Of a DNA stretch of 64,000 bases, positions 53,676 through 61,582 are shown one piece after another. Position numbers and translations under genes: made by a program. Position 1 is the stretch's first letter. Each line of letters starts with the position of its first letter. This stretch comes from Pseudooceanicola sp. HF7 (GTDB taxonomy: Bacteria; Pseudomonadota; Alphaproteobacteria; Rhodobacterales; Rhodobacteraceae): positions 1 to 64,000 of the forward strand of contig NZ_JAATOW010000014.1 of assembly GCF_011806405.1 (NCBI RefSeq), given 5' to 3'. The notes below the pieces were generated by a model. That model had not been told where the DNA came from, searched no databases, and was given only the letters and a program-made list of their open reading frames with translations.

Positions 53676-55127
53676 ATGCGCGCGCATAACACCTTCCACC
53701 AAACAGCCCGCGTCCTACCAAACTACGACCTCCGTTCTAGTGCAGAGTTCATCGGCAGTACGATCCCGCGCGCGAAATCCGTCATTCTGCGCGACCGCTT
53801 GGACAACCTCGCGGATGGTGCGGGAGTGATGCACATGACATTGTCGCTGCCCGTAGGACTGCGGGCCAGTCGCGAAACATGGCATGCGATTGTCATGGCG
53901 CAGCTCCACCTGATGGGCCTGCCCGCACTGCGCACTCCGTGGGTCGCGGCCCGTCATACCGATACCGACTGCGACCATGTGCATGTCGCCATCGCCTTAC
54001 GTGGCTTTGACGGATCCCGCCTGCGCCCCGAGACCGGCGACATCCGGACAAGTCGCAATCACCAAATGCTGGCTCGGCGCCTCGGCTTGCCCGTACCAGA
54101 CTACTTCAATCCTAAGATCCCGCGCCTCGACCCACCGGTCATCACCCGTCGGCTGACCACGGCGCCCAAGAAAAGGCTGAGCGAGGCCCTCAGAGCCATC
54201 TTCACAACCGAGCGCCCTAGAACACTCGACGCCCTCGATGATGCTCTGGCGCAGCAATCCCCGGCCATCCTACGCACCACAACGCAGAATACGCATGGTG
54301 TGAAGAGCCACCTGTTCAGCTTGGATGAGGCCCAGATCCTAGGCGGCGAGTTGGGGCCAGCCTGGGAGCCGCGACATCTTGAGACGCGCCTCGCACATGC
54401 ACATGCCCTCCACCGCCTTCGACTGCGCCTGAGCACCCAGATCTTTATCGCAGCCCTCCTGCCCCACGCGAAACCACTCATGGAATTCGAACATGCAAAA
54501 AAAGATGACATCCGTGACCCTGCCTCAGGAACACGAAGTGTTACTGAACACGATGCTCACCATGGACGGCAAGATGGATCAGCTGCTCCCGCTGCTCGAT
54601 CTGCTGAACGACCCCGATCACCCGATGTCCGAGCTCGGCCAGGCCCTGATCGAGGCTCTCCAGCGGATCTCGGAGGATCTTCGGCAAGCAACAAGCCTCC
54701 GGGACGAGCACCGCGCAGCCTTGGATCAGGCGAACGAGACCAACGCCGCACTGTCACAGATGCTGAAGACCATCTCGGGGCAGCTTCAGGAGATCCGGGC
54801 AGAGAACCGCAGCTTGAAGCAGCAGATCTCCGAGATCCACGGCCTGATGTTCAGCCCGGTCGACTGACCTTCGGCCAGCAGCTCAGGCAGCTTCTCCGGC
54901 TCCTGCATGCGCGCTTCAGTGGCTGGCGCTGGCGCCGCTCGGACAAATCAGGGATTCAGGTAACGTTCCGGGATGGAAGCGTTGCCGAGGTTCTCGGAGG
55001 CGACCTGGTCGACGCGCATGAGGAAGGTGAAGTCACCCGGTTTGCCGAAGCCTGGCGTCAGAAGTTCAGGGAGGTGGACATCGAGATGCCCGGACCGTCA
55101 GACGACCACTCCCCGGAACCGATGTAG
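53676..55127 (+). CDS. Relaxase/mobilisation nuclease (MobA/VirD2-like)
   Basis: The 483-residue protein has an N-terminal relaxase domain (about residues 1-150). The metal-binding motif HTDTDCDHVHVAI contains His101 and His103; a preceding Tyr lies near residue 16 (VLPNYD), though the catalytic Tyr assignment is uncertain. Residues 275-395 have an odd Arg/Asp/Pro/Ser composition and overlap another gene in the +1 frame. The last 85 residues (GQQLRQLLRLLHARFSGWRW onward) again look like real protein. The ATG at 53676 is preferred over the TTG at 53673. It nicks oriT for conjugal mobilisation of the element; no coupling or secretion genes are present. Confidence 0.75.
   Translation: MRAHNTFHQTARVLPNYDLRSSAEFIGSTIPRAKSVILRDRLDNLADGAGVMHMTLSLPVGLRASRETWHAIVMAQLHLMGLPALRTPWVAARHTDTDCDHVHVAIALRGFDGSRLRPETGDIRTSRNHQMLARRLGLPVPDYFNPKIPRLDPPVITRRLTTAPKKRLSEALRAIFTTERPRTLDALDDALAQQSPAILRTTTQNTHGVKSHLFSLDEAQILGGELGPAWEPRHLETRLAHAHALHRLRLRLSTQIFIAALLPHAKPLMEFEHAKKDDIRDPASGTRSVTEHDAHHGRQDGSAAPAARSAERPRSPDVRARPGPDRGSPADLGGSSASNKPPGRAPRSLGSGERDQRRTVTDAEDHLGAASGDPGREPQLEAADLRDPRPDVQPGRLTFGQQLRQLLRLLHARFSGWRWRRSDKSGIQVTFRDGSVAEVLGGDLVDAHEEGEVTRFAEAWRQKFREVDIEMPGPSDDHSPEPM
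54493..54867 (+). CDS. Coiled-coil protein nested in the relaxase gene
   Basis: A 124-residue frame lies wholly inside the relaxase gene in the +1 frame. It begins MQKKMTSVTLPQEHEVLLN and is a long heptad-rich helix with ISEDLRQATSLRDEHRAALD and LQEIRAENRSLKQQISEIHG. Codon third positions are strongly GC-rich in this frame, whereas the overlapping relaxase stretch has a disordered, biased composition. That suggests this frame is the selected one here. Relaxosome genes nested in the relaxase are known, such as mobB in RSF1010. No Shine-Dalgarno site is obvious. Confidence 0.7.
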   Translation: MQKKMTSVTLPQEHEVLLNTMLTMDGKMDQLLPLLDLLNDPDHPMSELGQALIEALQRISEDLRQATSLRDEHRAALDQANETNAALSQMLKTISGQLQEIRAENRSLKQQISEIHGLMFSPVD

Positions 55128-55220
55128 TAAGACCGATCCATCCCCTTGGGCCGATGCCTCACCGTGCGTGCCCCCACTGGAGATTGATAACAGACACTTC
55201 CCCCCTGGGGTACGTCTGGT

Positions 55221-58178
55221 ATGTCGGAAACAGAACCCGACCACTGGATTTCGATGAAACTCGTATCGCGCCCCCTGCCCGCTTTCCTGTCCGACCCCTT
55301 CCGCAAACACCCGCGAGCGCTATCGCTTCAGGACGACACCATTGCGGCATCCGATGGCGCGCATGCCAGGATCCACCTCTCGGAGATCGCGGCAAGTCCC
55401 GTCGTGCAGCGTGGCCGTGTCTCCGCCCGCCTCACTCTGGATCTCGGCAACCAGTCCTTCGTGCTAATCCCCGGGGTCCAGGAGGCCGCCGCCAGAGCAT
55501 TCGCGCAAGCTGTCGAGACAGCCTGGTCAGGCTACAACCTCGCGCAGCTTTCCAAGGAAGACGACGCGATTGCGTCCCTGCTGACGGCGATCAAGGGATT
55601 GAAGGCACCGGCGATGTATCCTGCCGCCTGCTTGGTAGACCCGGTCGCAAGCCAGGCCGCCGACCTCGACGCTCGCGTTCTTAAAAAGCTCAACTCGGCA
55701 GCCATAGGCGAGGAGACGATTGCGCGGCTGGCTCCGATCATGGAGCTCGCCCGCAATCCAGAGCAACTCCGCGATGCAGCGATCGCGGCCTTCGTCGACC
55801 AGCAGCTGACGGACTGGAAAGCGTTCTTCGATACCGTGGAGTCTATGCCACTGACGCCGGAGCAGCGGCTGTCGGTCGTGGTCGACGAGGATGCGACGCT
55901 GGTTCTCGCCGGCGCAGGTTCGGGCAAGACCTCGGTCATCACCGCCAAGGCTGCCTATCTGGTGAAGGCCGGTATCCGGCAGCCGCCTGAGCTTCTGCTT
56001 CTGGCCTTCGCCAAGGATGCCGCCACCGAGATGTCCGAGCGCATCGAGGCGCGGTGCGGCGTGCCGATCATGGCGCGCACCTTCCACGCCCTGGCCTACG
56101 AGATCATCGGCGCGGTCGAGGGAGAAAAGCCGCCCCTTGCTCCGACGGCCACCGACGACAAGGCCTTCCTCCAGTTGATCAAGGACATCCTGCGCGACAT
56201 CGTCAGCCGGATGGCCGACATTGCCGGAACCGTGGTGGGCTGGTTCGCAGGCTTCTTCGACGACATCCCCAGTGCATGGGACTACGACTCCGCCCACAAG
56301 TGGTATTCCGAGGTTGAAAGCCGGAACCTGCGAAGCCTCAAGGGCGACACCGTCGCCAGCTTCGAGGAGCTGATGATCGCCAACTGGCTGTACCTGAACG
56401 GCATCGCCTACGAATACGAGCCGACCTACGCACACAAGCTGGCCGGGACCGGCAGGCGCGCCTACACGCCGGACTTCCGGCTCACTGAAAGCGGCGTCTA
56501 TCTTGAGCATTTCGGCGTCCGCAAGACGACACGGCGGGACGGTACGGAGGAGCTGACCACCGCACCCTTCATCGACCGCGATGCCTACCTGGAGGGCATG
56601 GCGTGGAAGCGCCAGGTCCATGCCGAACACGGCACGACCCTGATCGAGACCTATAGCTGGGAGAACCAGGAAGGCCGCCTGCTCGAGGCGCTGGCAGAGA
56701 AGGTTGCACCGCATGTCACGATGCGCCCGCGCCCTGCCCTCGAGATCTACGACAGCGTGACGTCCCTCGGGGTCGTCGACAGCTTCACCTCGCTGATCGC
56801 AACCTTCCTGCGGCACTTCAAGAACGGCGGCTATCACCTGGAGGATTGCGAGACGAAGGCCGCGACCCTGAAGATGGGCAAGCGCGGCGCGGCTTTTCTC
56901 AAGATCTTCGGGGCGGTCTACCGCGAATACAAGAACAGGCTGGGCGAGCGCATCGATTTCGAGGACATGGTGAACCGCGCGACCGCGCTGGTGGAAAGCG
57001 GTCGCTACGAAAGCCCATTCCGGCATATCCTTGTCGACGAATTCCAGGACATCTCGACCGGCCGGGCGCGGCTGATCCAGGCGCTCAAGACCCAGCATGC
57101 GGAGACGAGGATATTTGCCGTCGGCGACGACTGGCAGTCCATCTACCGGTTTGCCGGATCCGACATCCACATCATGCGCAACTTCGGTCGCGAGTTCGGC
57201 GGCGTCTTCGCCGGCCACACCGGTGTCCACCGCACGGTGGACCTCGGACGGACGTTCCGCTCGGTCGACAAGATTGCCCTGGCGGCCCGGCGCTTCGTGC
57301 TTTGCAACACGGCGCAGATCACCAAGACAGTTGTTCCTGCCGGCGCCGCAGAGCACCCCGCGATCCGGATTGCATGGACCCGGCGCGAGACCGGCGACCA
57401 GGTGCTGGACGACGCCCTGAGAGCTCTGGCGGCAGAGCCTGCTCCTCCCGGTCGCACGGCCACGGTGCTCTTGCTGGGCCGTTACCGCTTTGTCGAGCCC
57501 GACATGCGCAGCCTCCGTCGACGGCATTCGAACCTGACGATCACCTTCAAGACCATTCATGCCTCGAAGGGCCTGGAGGCCGACCACGTTGTCCTGCTCG
57601 GCGCTGATAGCGCACGCATGGGCTTTCCATCGATGATCGTCGACGACCCCCTTCTCGCCCTTGTCTCTCCTGAAGCGGAACCCTTCGCCAACGCCGAAGA
57701 GCGCCGCGTGATGTATGTCGCCATGACCCGGGCGCGACGAACGGTCACGATCCTGGCGTCCGAGGCGCGCCCTTCAGCCTTCGTCACGGAGCTGCTGAAA
57801 GATCCCGTCTACGACGTAGCCAGCCCACGCGAGGCCCAGGAGCGCACCCATACATGCGGGCAATGTGGTGGGCGCCTGCTGTTCGTGCCTGGCGGCGATG
57901 GCCCAGGCTGGTACCGTTGCGAGCACATCAAGCACTGCGGCAATCGCATGCCCGCTTGTCCCGCTTGCGGCACCGGGCTTCCGGTTCGCAAGGAACCGAA
58001 AGACGAGAAGGTTTGCGGAGAGTGCGGAGCCGTTCAGGAGCCATGTCCGGAATGCACCGACGGCTGGCTCGTGGAACGGAGGGGAAGATACGGGGCTTTC
58101 CTGGGCTGCGTCCGCTTCCCGGATTGCACCGGAAAGTCGAAATTAGGACGTCAAGCAGGCAAGCGAACAGGTGGCTAA
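55221..58178 (+). CDS. UvrD/Rep-type helicase with nuclease-like insert and zinc fingers (HelD/helicase IV-like)
   Basis: The 985-residue SF1A helicase has an N-terminal region of about 190 residues. Walker A is LAGAGSGKTSVITAKAAYL with Lys236, and motif II is HILVDEFQDIS. Motif IV-like FRSVDKIALA and late motifs (TIHASKGLEADHVVLLG; RRVMYVAMTRARR) are present. Between motifs Ia and II an insert near residues 400-475 contains YTPDFRLTESGVYLEHFG, a PD-(D/E)xK-like arrangement (Asp418, Glu429, later Lys) seen in helicase IV-type proteins. The last 100 residues hold topoisomerase-type Cys4 zinc fingers (HTCGQCGGRL; CPACGTG; VCGECGA). It is in an integrated element, so it may aid replication, recombination or defence; I cannot choose. 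Confidence 0.85.
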   Translation: MSETEPDHWISMKLVSRPLPAFLSDPFRKHPRALSLQDDTIAASDGAHARIHLSEIAASPVVQRGRVSARLTLDLGNQSFVLIPGVQEAAARAFAQAVETAWSGYNLAQLSKEDDAIASLLTAIKGLKAPAMYPAACLVDPVASQAADLDARVLKKLNSAAIGEETIARLAPIMELARNPEQLRDAAIAAFVDQQLTDWKAFFDTVESMPLTPEQRLSVVVDEDATLVLAGAGSGKTSVITAKAAYLVKAGIRQPPELLLLAFAKDAATEMSERIEARCGVPIMARTFHALAYEIIGAVEGEKPPLAPTATDDKAFLQLIKDILRDIVSRMADIAGTVVGWFAGFFDDIPSAWDYDSAHKWYSEVESRNLRSLKGDTVASFEELMIANWLYLNGIAYEYEPTYAHKLAGTGRRAYTPDFRLTESGVYLEHFGVRKTTRRDGTEELTTAPFIDRDAYLEGMAWKRQVHAEHGTTLIETYSWENQEGRLLEALAEKVAPHVTMRPRPALEIYDSVTSLGVVDSFTSLIATFLRHFKNGGYHLEDCETKAATLKMGKRGAAFLKIFGAVYREYKNRLGERIDFEDMVNRATALVESGRYESPFRHILVDEFQDISTGRARLIQALKTQHAETRIFAVGDDWQSIYRFAGSDIHIMRNFGREFGGVFAGHTGVHRTVDLGRTFRSVDKIALAARRFVLCNTAQITKTVVPAGAAEHPAIRIAWTRRETGDQVLDDALRALAAEPAPPGRTATVLLLGRYRFVEPDMRSLRRRHSNLTITFKTIHASKGLEADHVVLLGADSARMGFPSMIVDDPLLALVSPEAEPFANAEERRVMYVAMTRARRTVTILASEARPSAFVTELLKDPVYDVASPREAQERTHTCGQCGGRLLFVPGGDGPGWYRCEHIKHCGNRMPACPACGTGLPVRKEPKDEKVCGECGAVQEPCPECTDGWLVERRGRYGAFLGCVRFPDCTGKSKLGRQAGKRTGG

Positions 58179-58566
58179 CTAAGTGCCGGAGAGCGGCAGC
58201 GCCTTGGCAAGCCTGGCCGGAGATGACGCTCAGACGCAGCACAACCGCACGGTTGGCAACGACACGACGGGCGGAGAGCTGCCGTTCGCTGCGGGGGCAC
58301 AGACGGCAGCAGTGCCCAGAAAGCGGCTTCAGCAAAACTGCAAACTGAGGGCATCCTACAGGGCAAGACCGGCCCTTCGCGGACATTGAATGCGCCTACG
58401 AGTGGGGCAGTGCAGCATCCGCATGTCAGCTATTCCACTTTGAATTGGGCGTTGGAGAAAATAATATGGCGACAGGTTAACAGGTACGCATACGGGATAT
58501 ACAAACCTAACACAGATTTTCGGCGTAGTTCCTTGCTGAAGGACATCGGCAACCGCAGAATCCCAA
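58179..58566. other. Intergenic region with a dispersed motif copy
   Basis: No gene is recognisable. AGCTGCCGTTCGCTGC is at 58277-58292, one of the dispersed copies in this window. The 3' part (58430-58566) is AT-rich and probably an element-specific spacer; the next gene is on the minus strand and ends here. Confidence 0.5.
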
Positions 58567-59163
58567 CTAGGGTTCCAAACTAGCAACCACGTTTGCACTC
58601 GTTGAACGTTCAGGACCAAGGTTCACGGGGACTTCGGGCCATCTCTCGAAAAGACCGTTCCTGCGCAAATACTTGCTAAAGTCATTCTGCCTTCTACTGT
58701 TTGAAAAATGTGGAGTGATCTGGAAGACGGGTTCAAAGAGTGCACAGTAGCCAAAAATTGAAAAGACTAGCGGGGTACGGTTTTTAGAACCTGAAATACC
58801 AATGGCGCTGACGGTTGTGGGGAACTTTGTCATTGCATCAACGACACTAGTGTACCTAGCCTCAGAGTTAAACTGATGCATTCTCGCTTGGTTGTTCAAC
58901 CGGAATGGAAGACCAGAAAGCTTGCTTAAATATTCTTCGATTTCCCAGTCTTTTTCCGGCGTGGTATTCATCGGATCGAAGTAAATCAAATCAATATCTC
59001 TCGGCGGGACTTCACGTCCGAGGATTTTCCCCCAAGCCAAGTCTCGAATAAGTCCGCCGACTATGCACCAGTTTGGCAGATCAACACTAATTGACGCATC
59101 GATTGCCTCACGAACCATGTGGCTGTGGTCCAAAAGCTCCATCACTTTACAATACTTTGTCAT
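58567..59163 (-). CDS. Small nucleotidyltransferase-fold protein
   Basis: The 198-residue protein shows the minimal nucleotidyltransferase pattern, Gly36-Gly37 in CIVGGLIRDLAWGK and Asp56-x-Asp58 in PPRDIDLIYFDP. It resembles COG3575/DUF925-type proteins. The two acidic residues are intact, so catalysis is possible. The ATG overlaps the stop of the upstream two-TM gene by 4 bp (ATGA). Base composition is AT-richer than the chromosome. Similar small NTases act as RNA or protein nucleotidylating enzymes, toxins or antitoxins; the exact role is unknown. Confidence 0.75.
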   Translation of the reverse strand: MTKYCKVMELLDHSHMVREAIDASISVDLPNWCIVGGLIRDLAWGKILGREVPPRDIDLIYFDPMNTTPEKDWEIEEYLSKLSGLPFRLNNQARMHQFNSEARYTSVVDAMTKFPTTVSAIGISGSKNRTPLVFSIFGYCALFEPVFQITPHFSNSRRQNDFSKYLRRNGLFERWPEVPVNLGPERSTSANVVASLEP

Positions 59164-59669
59164 TCGAGACGATTCTTCGCAGCGGCATGTTCCTTGTCCG
59201 TAATCCGCGAGATATCTCTGGCGGCATTGTCATACATCAGGGTAATCTCTTTAGCCCAATATGTCGCCACATCATCATCAAGTGTGGAACCGCTTGTCAC
59301 GTATTCTATTTTGTTGGCGATTGATGCAAACTCTTGGATGCCGCGGTAGTTTTGGAATGCCGTCATGCGGTCAGCTGAGAGTTGCCAAATAGAAGTGGCA
59401 AGAAGCAAAAAAGTGGCGGCACTTATCAGAATTGTGGCGAACGATTCAGAAATGCCAAGCAGATGAGAAATTTCTCCAGAACCAAAAAATGTCAGTACCA
59501 AAAAAAGCGCAGAAGCAGTCACGGTCAAAAAATCTCTGATCATTGCTCGATTCAATGATCTGTCGTGTCGAAGATCACAAATCTCTTTCATCACCGCTGC
59601 TTTTCTCTGGTACCTTACACAGAACTTGCGGAACTGTTCATCGTTGTAACTTGGATCTATCTCTTTCAT
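59160..59669 (-). CDS. SLATT-like two-TM protein (possible effector)
   Basis: The 169-residue protein has an amphipathic N-terminal segment, a hairpin of two hydrophobic helices (TASALFLVLTFFGSGEI then FATILISAATFLLLATSIW) and a long C-terminal helix (FQNYRGIQEFASIANKIEYV). This is the layout of SLATT proteins, two-TM effectors predicted to form pores in nucleotide-signalling defence systems. No SMODS-type cyclase is present, but a nucleotidyltransferase-fold gene overlaps it by 4 bp. I use the ATG at 59669 (GGAAG, 4 nt upstream); a GTG at 59699 is possible. The SLATT assignment is from topology, not a profile search. Confidence 0.68.
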   Translation of the reverse strand: MKEIDPSYNDEQFRKFCVRYQRKAAVMKEICDLRHDRSLNRAMIRDFLTVTASALFLVLTFFGSGEISHLLGISESFATILISAATFLLLATSIWQLSADRMTAFQNYRGIQEFASIANKIEYVTSGSTLDDDVATYWAKEITLMYDNAARDISRITDKEHAAAKNRLE

Positions 59670-60186
59670 GTGGCTTCCGCAGAAAGTTGTGACGGTCACG
59701 CGTCGACAGACTGTAAATCATGAGCTTGTGCTGTGATAGTTGTCAGCACTCTAAGCTAAGAAACGAAATTTTGCCATGCGAGTCGTGCCAGATTGAACAA
59801 AACATGTTAATACTAACACTATCACGGATCGTCTCCGCTTTGGGCCGTTCGTGTCCATCAACACCAAGGGCCCTGAGCTGCCATTCGCTGCGTCCTGGTC
59901 GAACGGCAGCTCAGAGCAGCTTTGGGCCGAGAGAATTAAATAGCATTGCGAGTGTGTTAACTGGCCCAACTCAGGGCCGCACACCAGCTTTGAGTCCTTC
60001 CGCGACATCCACGCCCGCTTACGGCTAACGCCGCTTTCCTTCGGCCAAGAGTACGGAAAATGTGTGTTTGATTAAGTATATACAATATCAGCGACCGCCT
60101 CCACGGGCAATCGCACCGATGTGTTGCCGGCTCTAGAGCTTCATCCGTTATTCACAGCAGCAAAGACTTCTCGGCACTTAGGGCGA
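59670..60186. other. Intergenic region with a dispersed motif copy
   Basis: No recognisable gene. AGCTGCCATTCGCTGC is at 59876-59891, with GAACGGCAGCT nearby (59901). The sequence after 60060 is AT-rich, and may contain promoters for element genes. Confidence 0.5.
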
Positions 60187-61026
60187 CTAGCTGGCCGAAC
60201 GTGTTCGTCCGAATGCTTGGGGGGCAACTAGATGCAAGATGTCTTCGACAATAAGGTGAGCTGTATCGACATTCTTCAACATCCCATATTTATTCTGGAT
60301 CATATTGAAACGCTCTGTCGTATTTACTGAAAGGTAGTTGCACAGAAGAAGTGCGGCTTCGGAATCGGAAAGCTGAGCCCGAACCAACTTCACATAGAAC
60401 ACCTTGTCCTCCATCTCGGAATTTTCGACAAAGTTCAGTAAGGTGTAGAGGGTCCTAAAGTAGTGAGAAAGCTCGTGACCAAAATCGTGAAAGAAATGAT
60501 CGTAAACCCGGTCAAAAAGCTCTTCTGAGCTATCCGTTGTAATTTTGTGGACTCCCTCTTTATTTTCGTAGTACCTACGCTGAAGAGACTTGAATAGAAA
60601 GTCGATGGCATCTTTCCCCCTGAGCTGTTCGAGTTCTTCATTACGAATAACAATGGAATTGGTCAGGGATACAAAGCTATCAAACATCTTGAAAAATGTT
60701 GACTCGAAAACTTGCTTCTTTGTTGCAAGGTTCTGATCTCTTAGGTTGTCCTGCTGTTCTTTTAAAATTTTCTTCGTTTGCGTCATTTCGCTCCGCGCGA
60801 TGAAAAGCTCCTCTCTCTGCATTGCAATGGAATATATTACGCCAACAAATGCCATACCTGTGAAAATGGAGTTGACTGCGCCAAAAACGTCACCGAACGT
60901 CCCGCGCTCACCAATGATGGTTTCCGTTCCGCTGTAATGCAGGCCGATCCAGAGGTTAGCGAGCCAAAGCGCAACCGCAATGACTGCAACAAAAATAATA
61001 AACCATCCTGAAATGCGCTTTCGCAT
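60187..61026 (-). CDS. putAbiC-type abortive infection protein
   Basis: The 279-residue protein has two N-terminal helices (WFIIFVAVIAVALWLANLWI and GAVNSIFTGMAFVGVIYSIA), a coiled-coil, and a cytoplasmic domain. Diagnostic segments of the putAbiC family (putative phage abortive infection protein) include QVFESTFFKMFDSFVSLTNS, ELSHYFRTLYTLLNFVE and LVRAQLSDSEAALLLCNYLS. AbiC-like proteins are linked to phage resistance in lactococci. The ATG at 61026 has GGAGA 5 nt upstream; a GTG at 61053 is the alternative. It is AT-richer than flanking chromosome, in keeping with transfer. Confidence 0.85.
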   Translation of the reverse strand: MRKRISGWFIIFVAVIAVALWLANLWIGLHYSGTETIIGERGTFGDVFGAVNSIFTGMAFVGVIYSIAMQREELFIARSEMTQTKKILKEQQDNLRDQNLATKKQVFESTFFKMFDSFVSLTNSIVIRNEELEQLRGKDAIDFLFKSLQRRYYENKEGVHKITTDSSEELFDRVYDHFFHDFGHELSHYFRTLYTLLNFVENSEMEDKVFYVKLVRAQLSDSEAALLLCNYLSVNTTERFNMIQNKYGMLKNVDTAHLIVEDILHLVAPQAFGRTRSAS

Positions 61027-61232
61027 CTCGTCTCCACTACTTTTATTCTTCACAACTTATGCCCATGTTCGAGAATTTCATATAGAGTCTTCAGGCGGCC
61101 CCTGACCGGATGGAGGAAGATCCTGGCTTGAATGTTGGCACTGCGGACCTCGGCCTGCCTAGCCTTGCTGCAACGTATCTTGAATGACGGGTTCAGGGAA
61201 GCCGCACTGCGGCGGCCTCGATCTGCGCGAAT

Positions 61233-61481
61233 GTCCTGTGTGGATGGCTCCTGCATAGCAAGCGAGAAATGACTTTAATTCACCCATTCAGAAGCGGTCG
61301 TGTGTCCGGCCTGTTTGCGCGGCATTTCGGCCGCTGGCCCTGATGGCTTCCGCGTCCCGGGTCCCTGTCAGGTATGCGGGCGATTACGCCCCGGACTTTC
61401 GGCGGGGTCTCCCGGGATTACGGCTGTGGGTGTCTCCATCATCTCGTCGGTCTTGCTATGCAGGAGCCATCCACACAGGAC
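61233..61481. repeat. 249-bp element with perfect 30-bp inverted ends
   Basis: A 30-base sequence at 61233-61262 (starts GTCCTGTGTGGATGG, ends GCATAGCAAG) recurs in exact inverse orientation at 61452-61481. The 189 bp between hold no gene. No target-site duplication was evident from the flanks (GCGAAT and CTTCAT). The two arms each could encode MQEPSTQD in divergent orientation, so duplication of one gene start is an alternative explanation. Confidence 0.87.
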
Positions 61482-61582
61482 CTTCATGGCACCGCGCAGC
61501 ATAGTCCAAGGCCCCAAGTGCAGCTATGCGGACAAAGCACCATTTCGCTGTGGCTTCACGAATGTCAGCTCTCAGAATTTTC

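Noticed and set aside
55527-57587. 686-codon minus-strand frame opposite the UvrD-type helicase
   Set aside because: Antisense of a strongly supported gene, with no ribosome-binding site or motifs.
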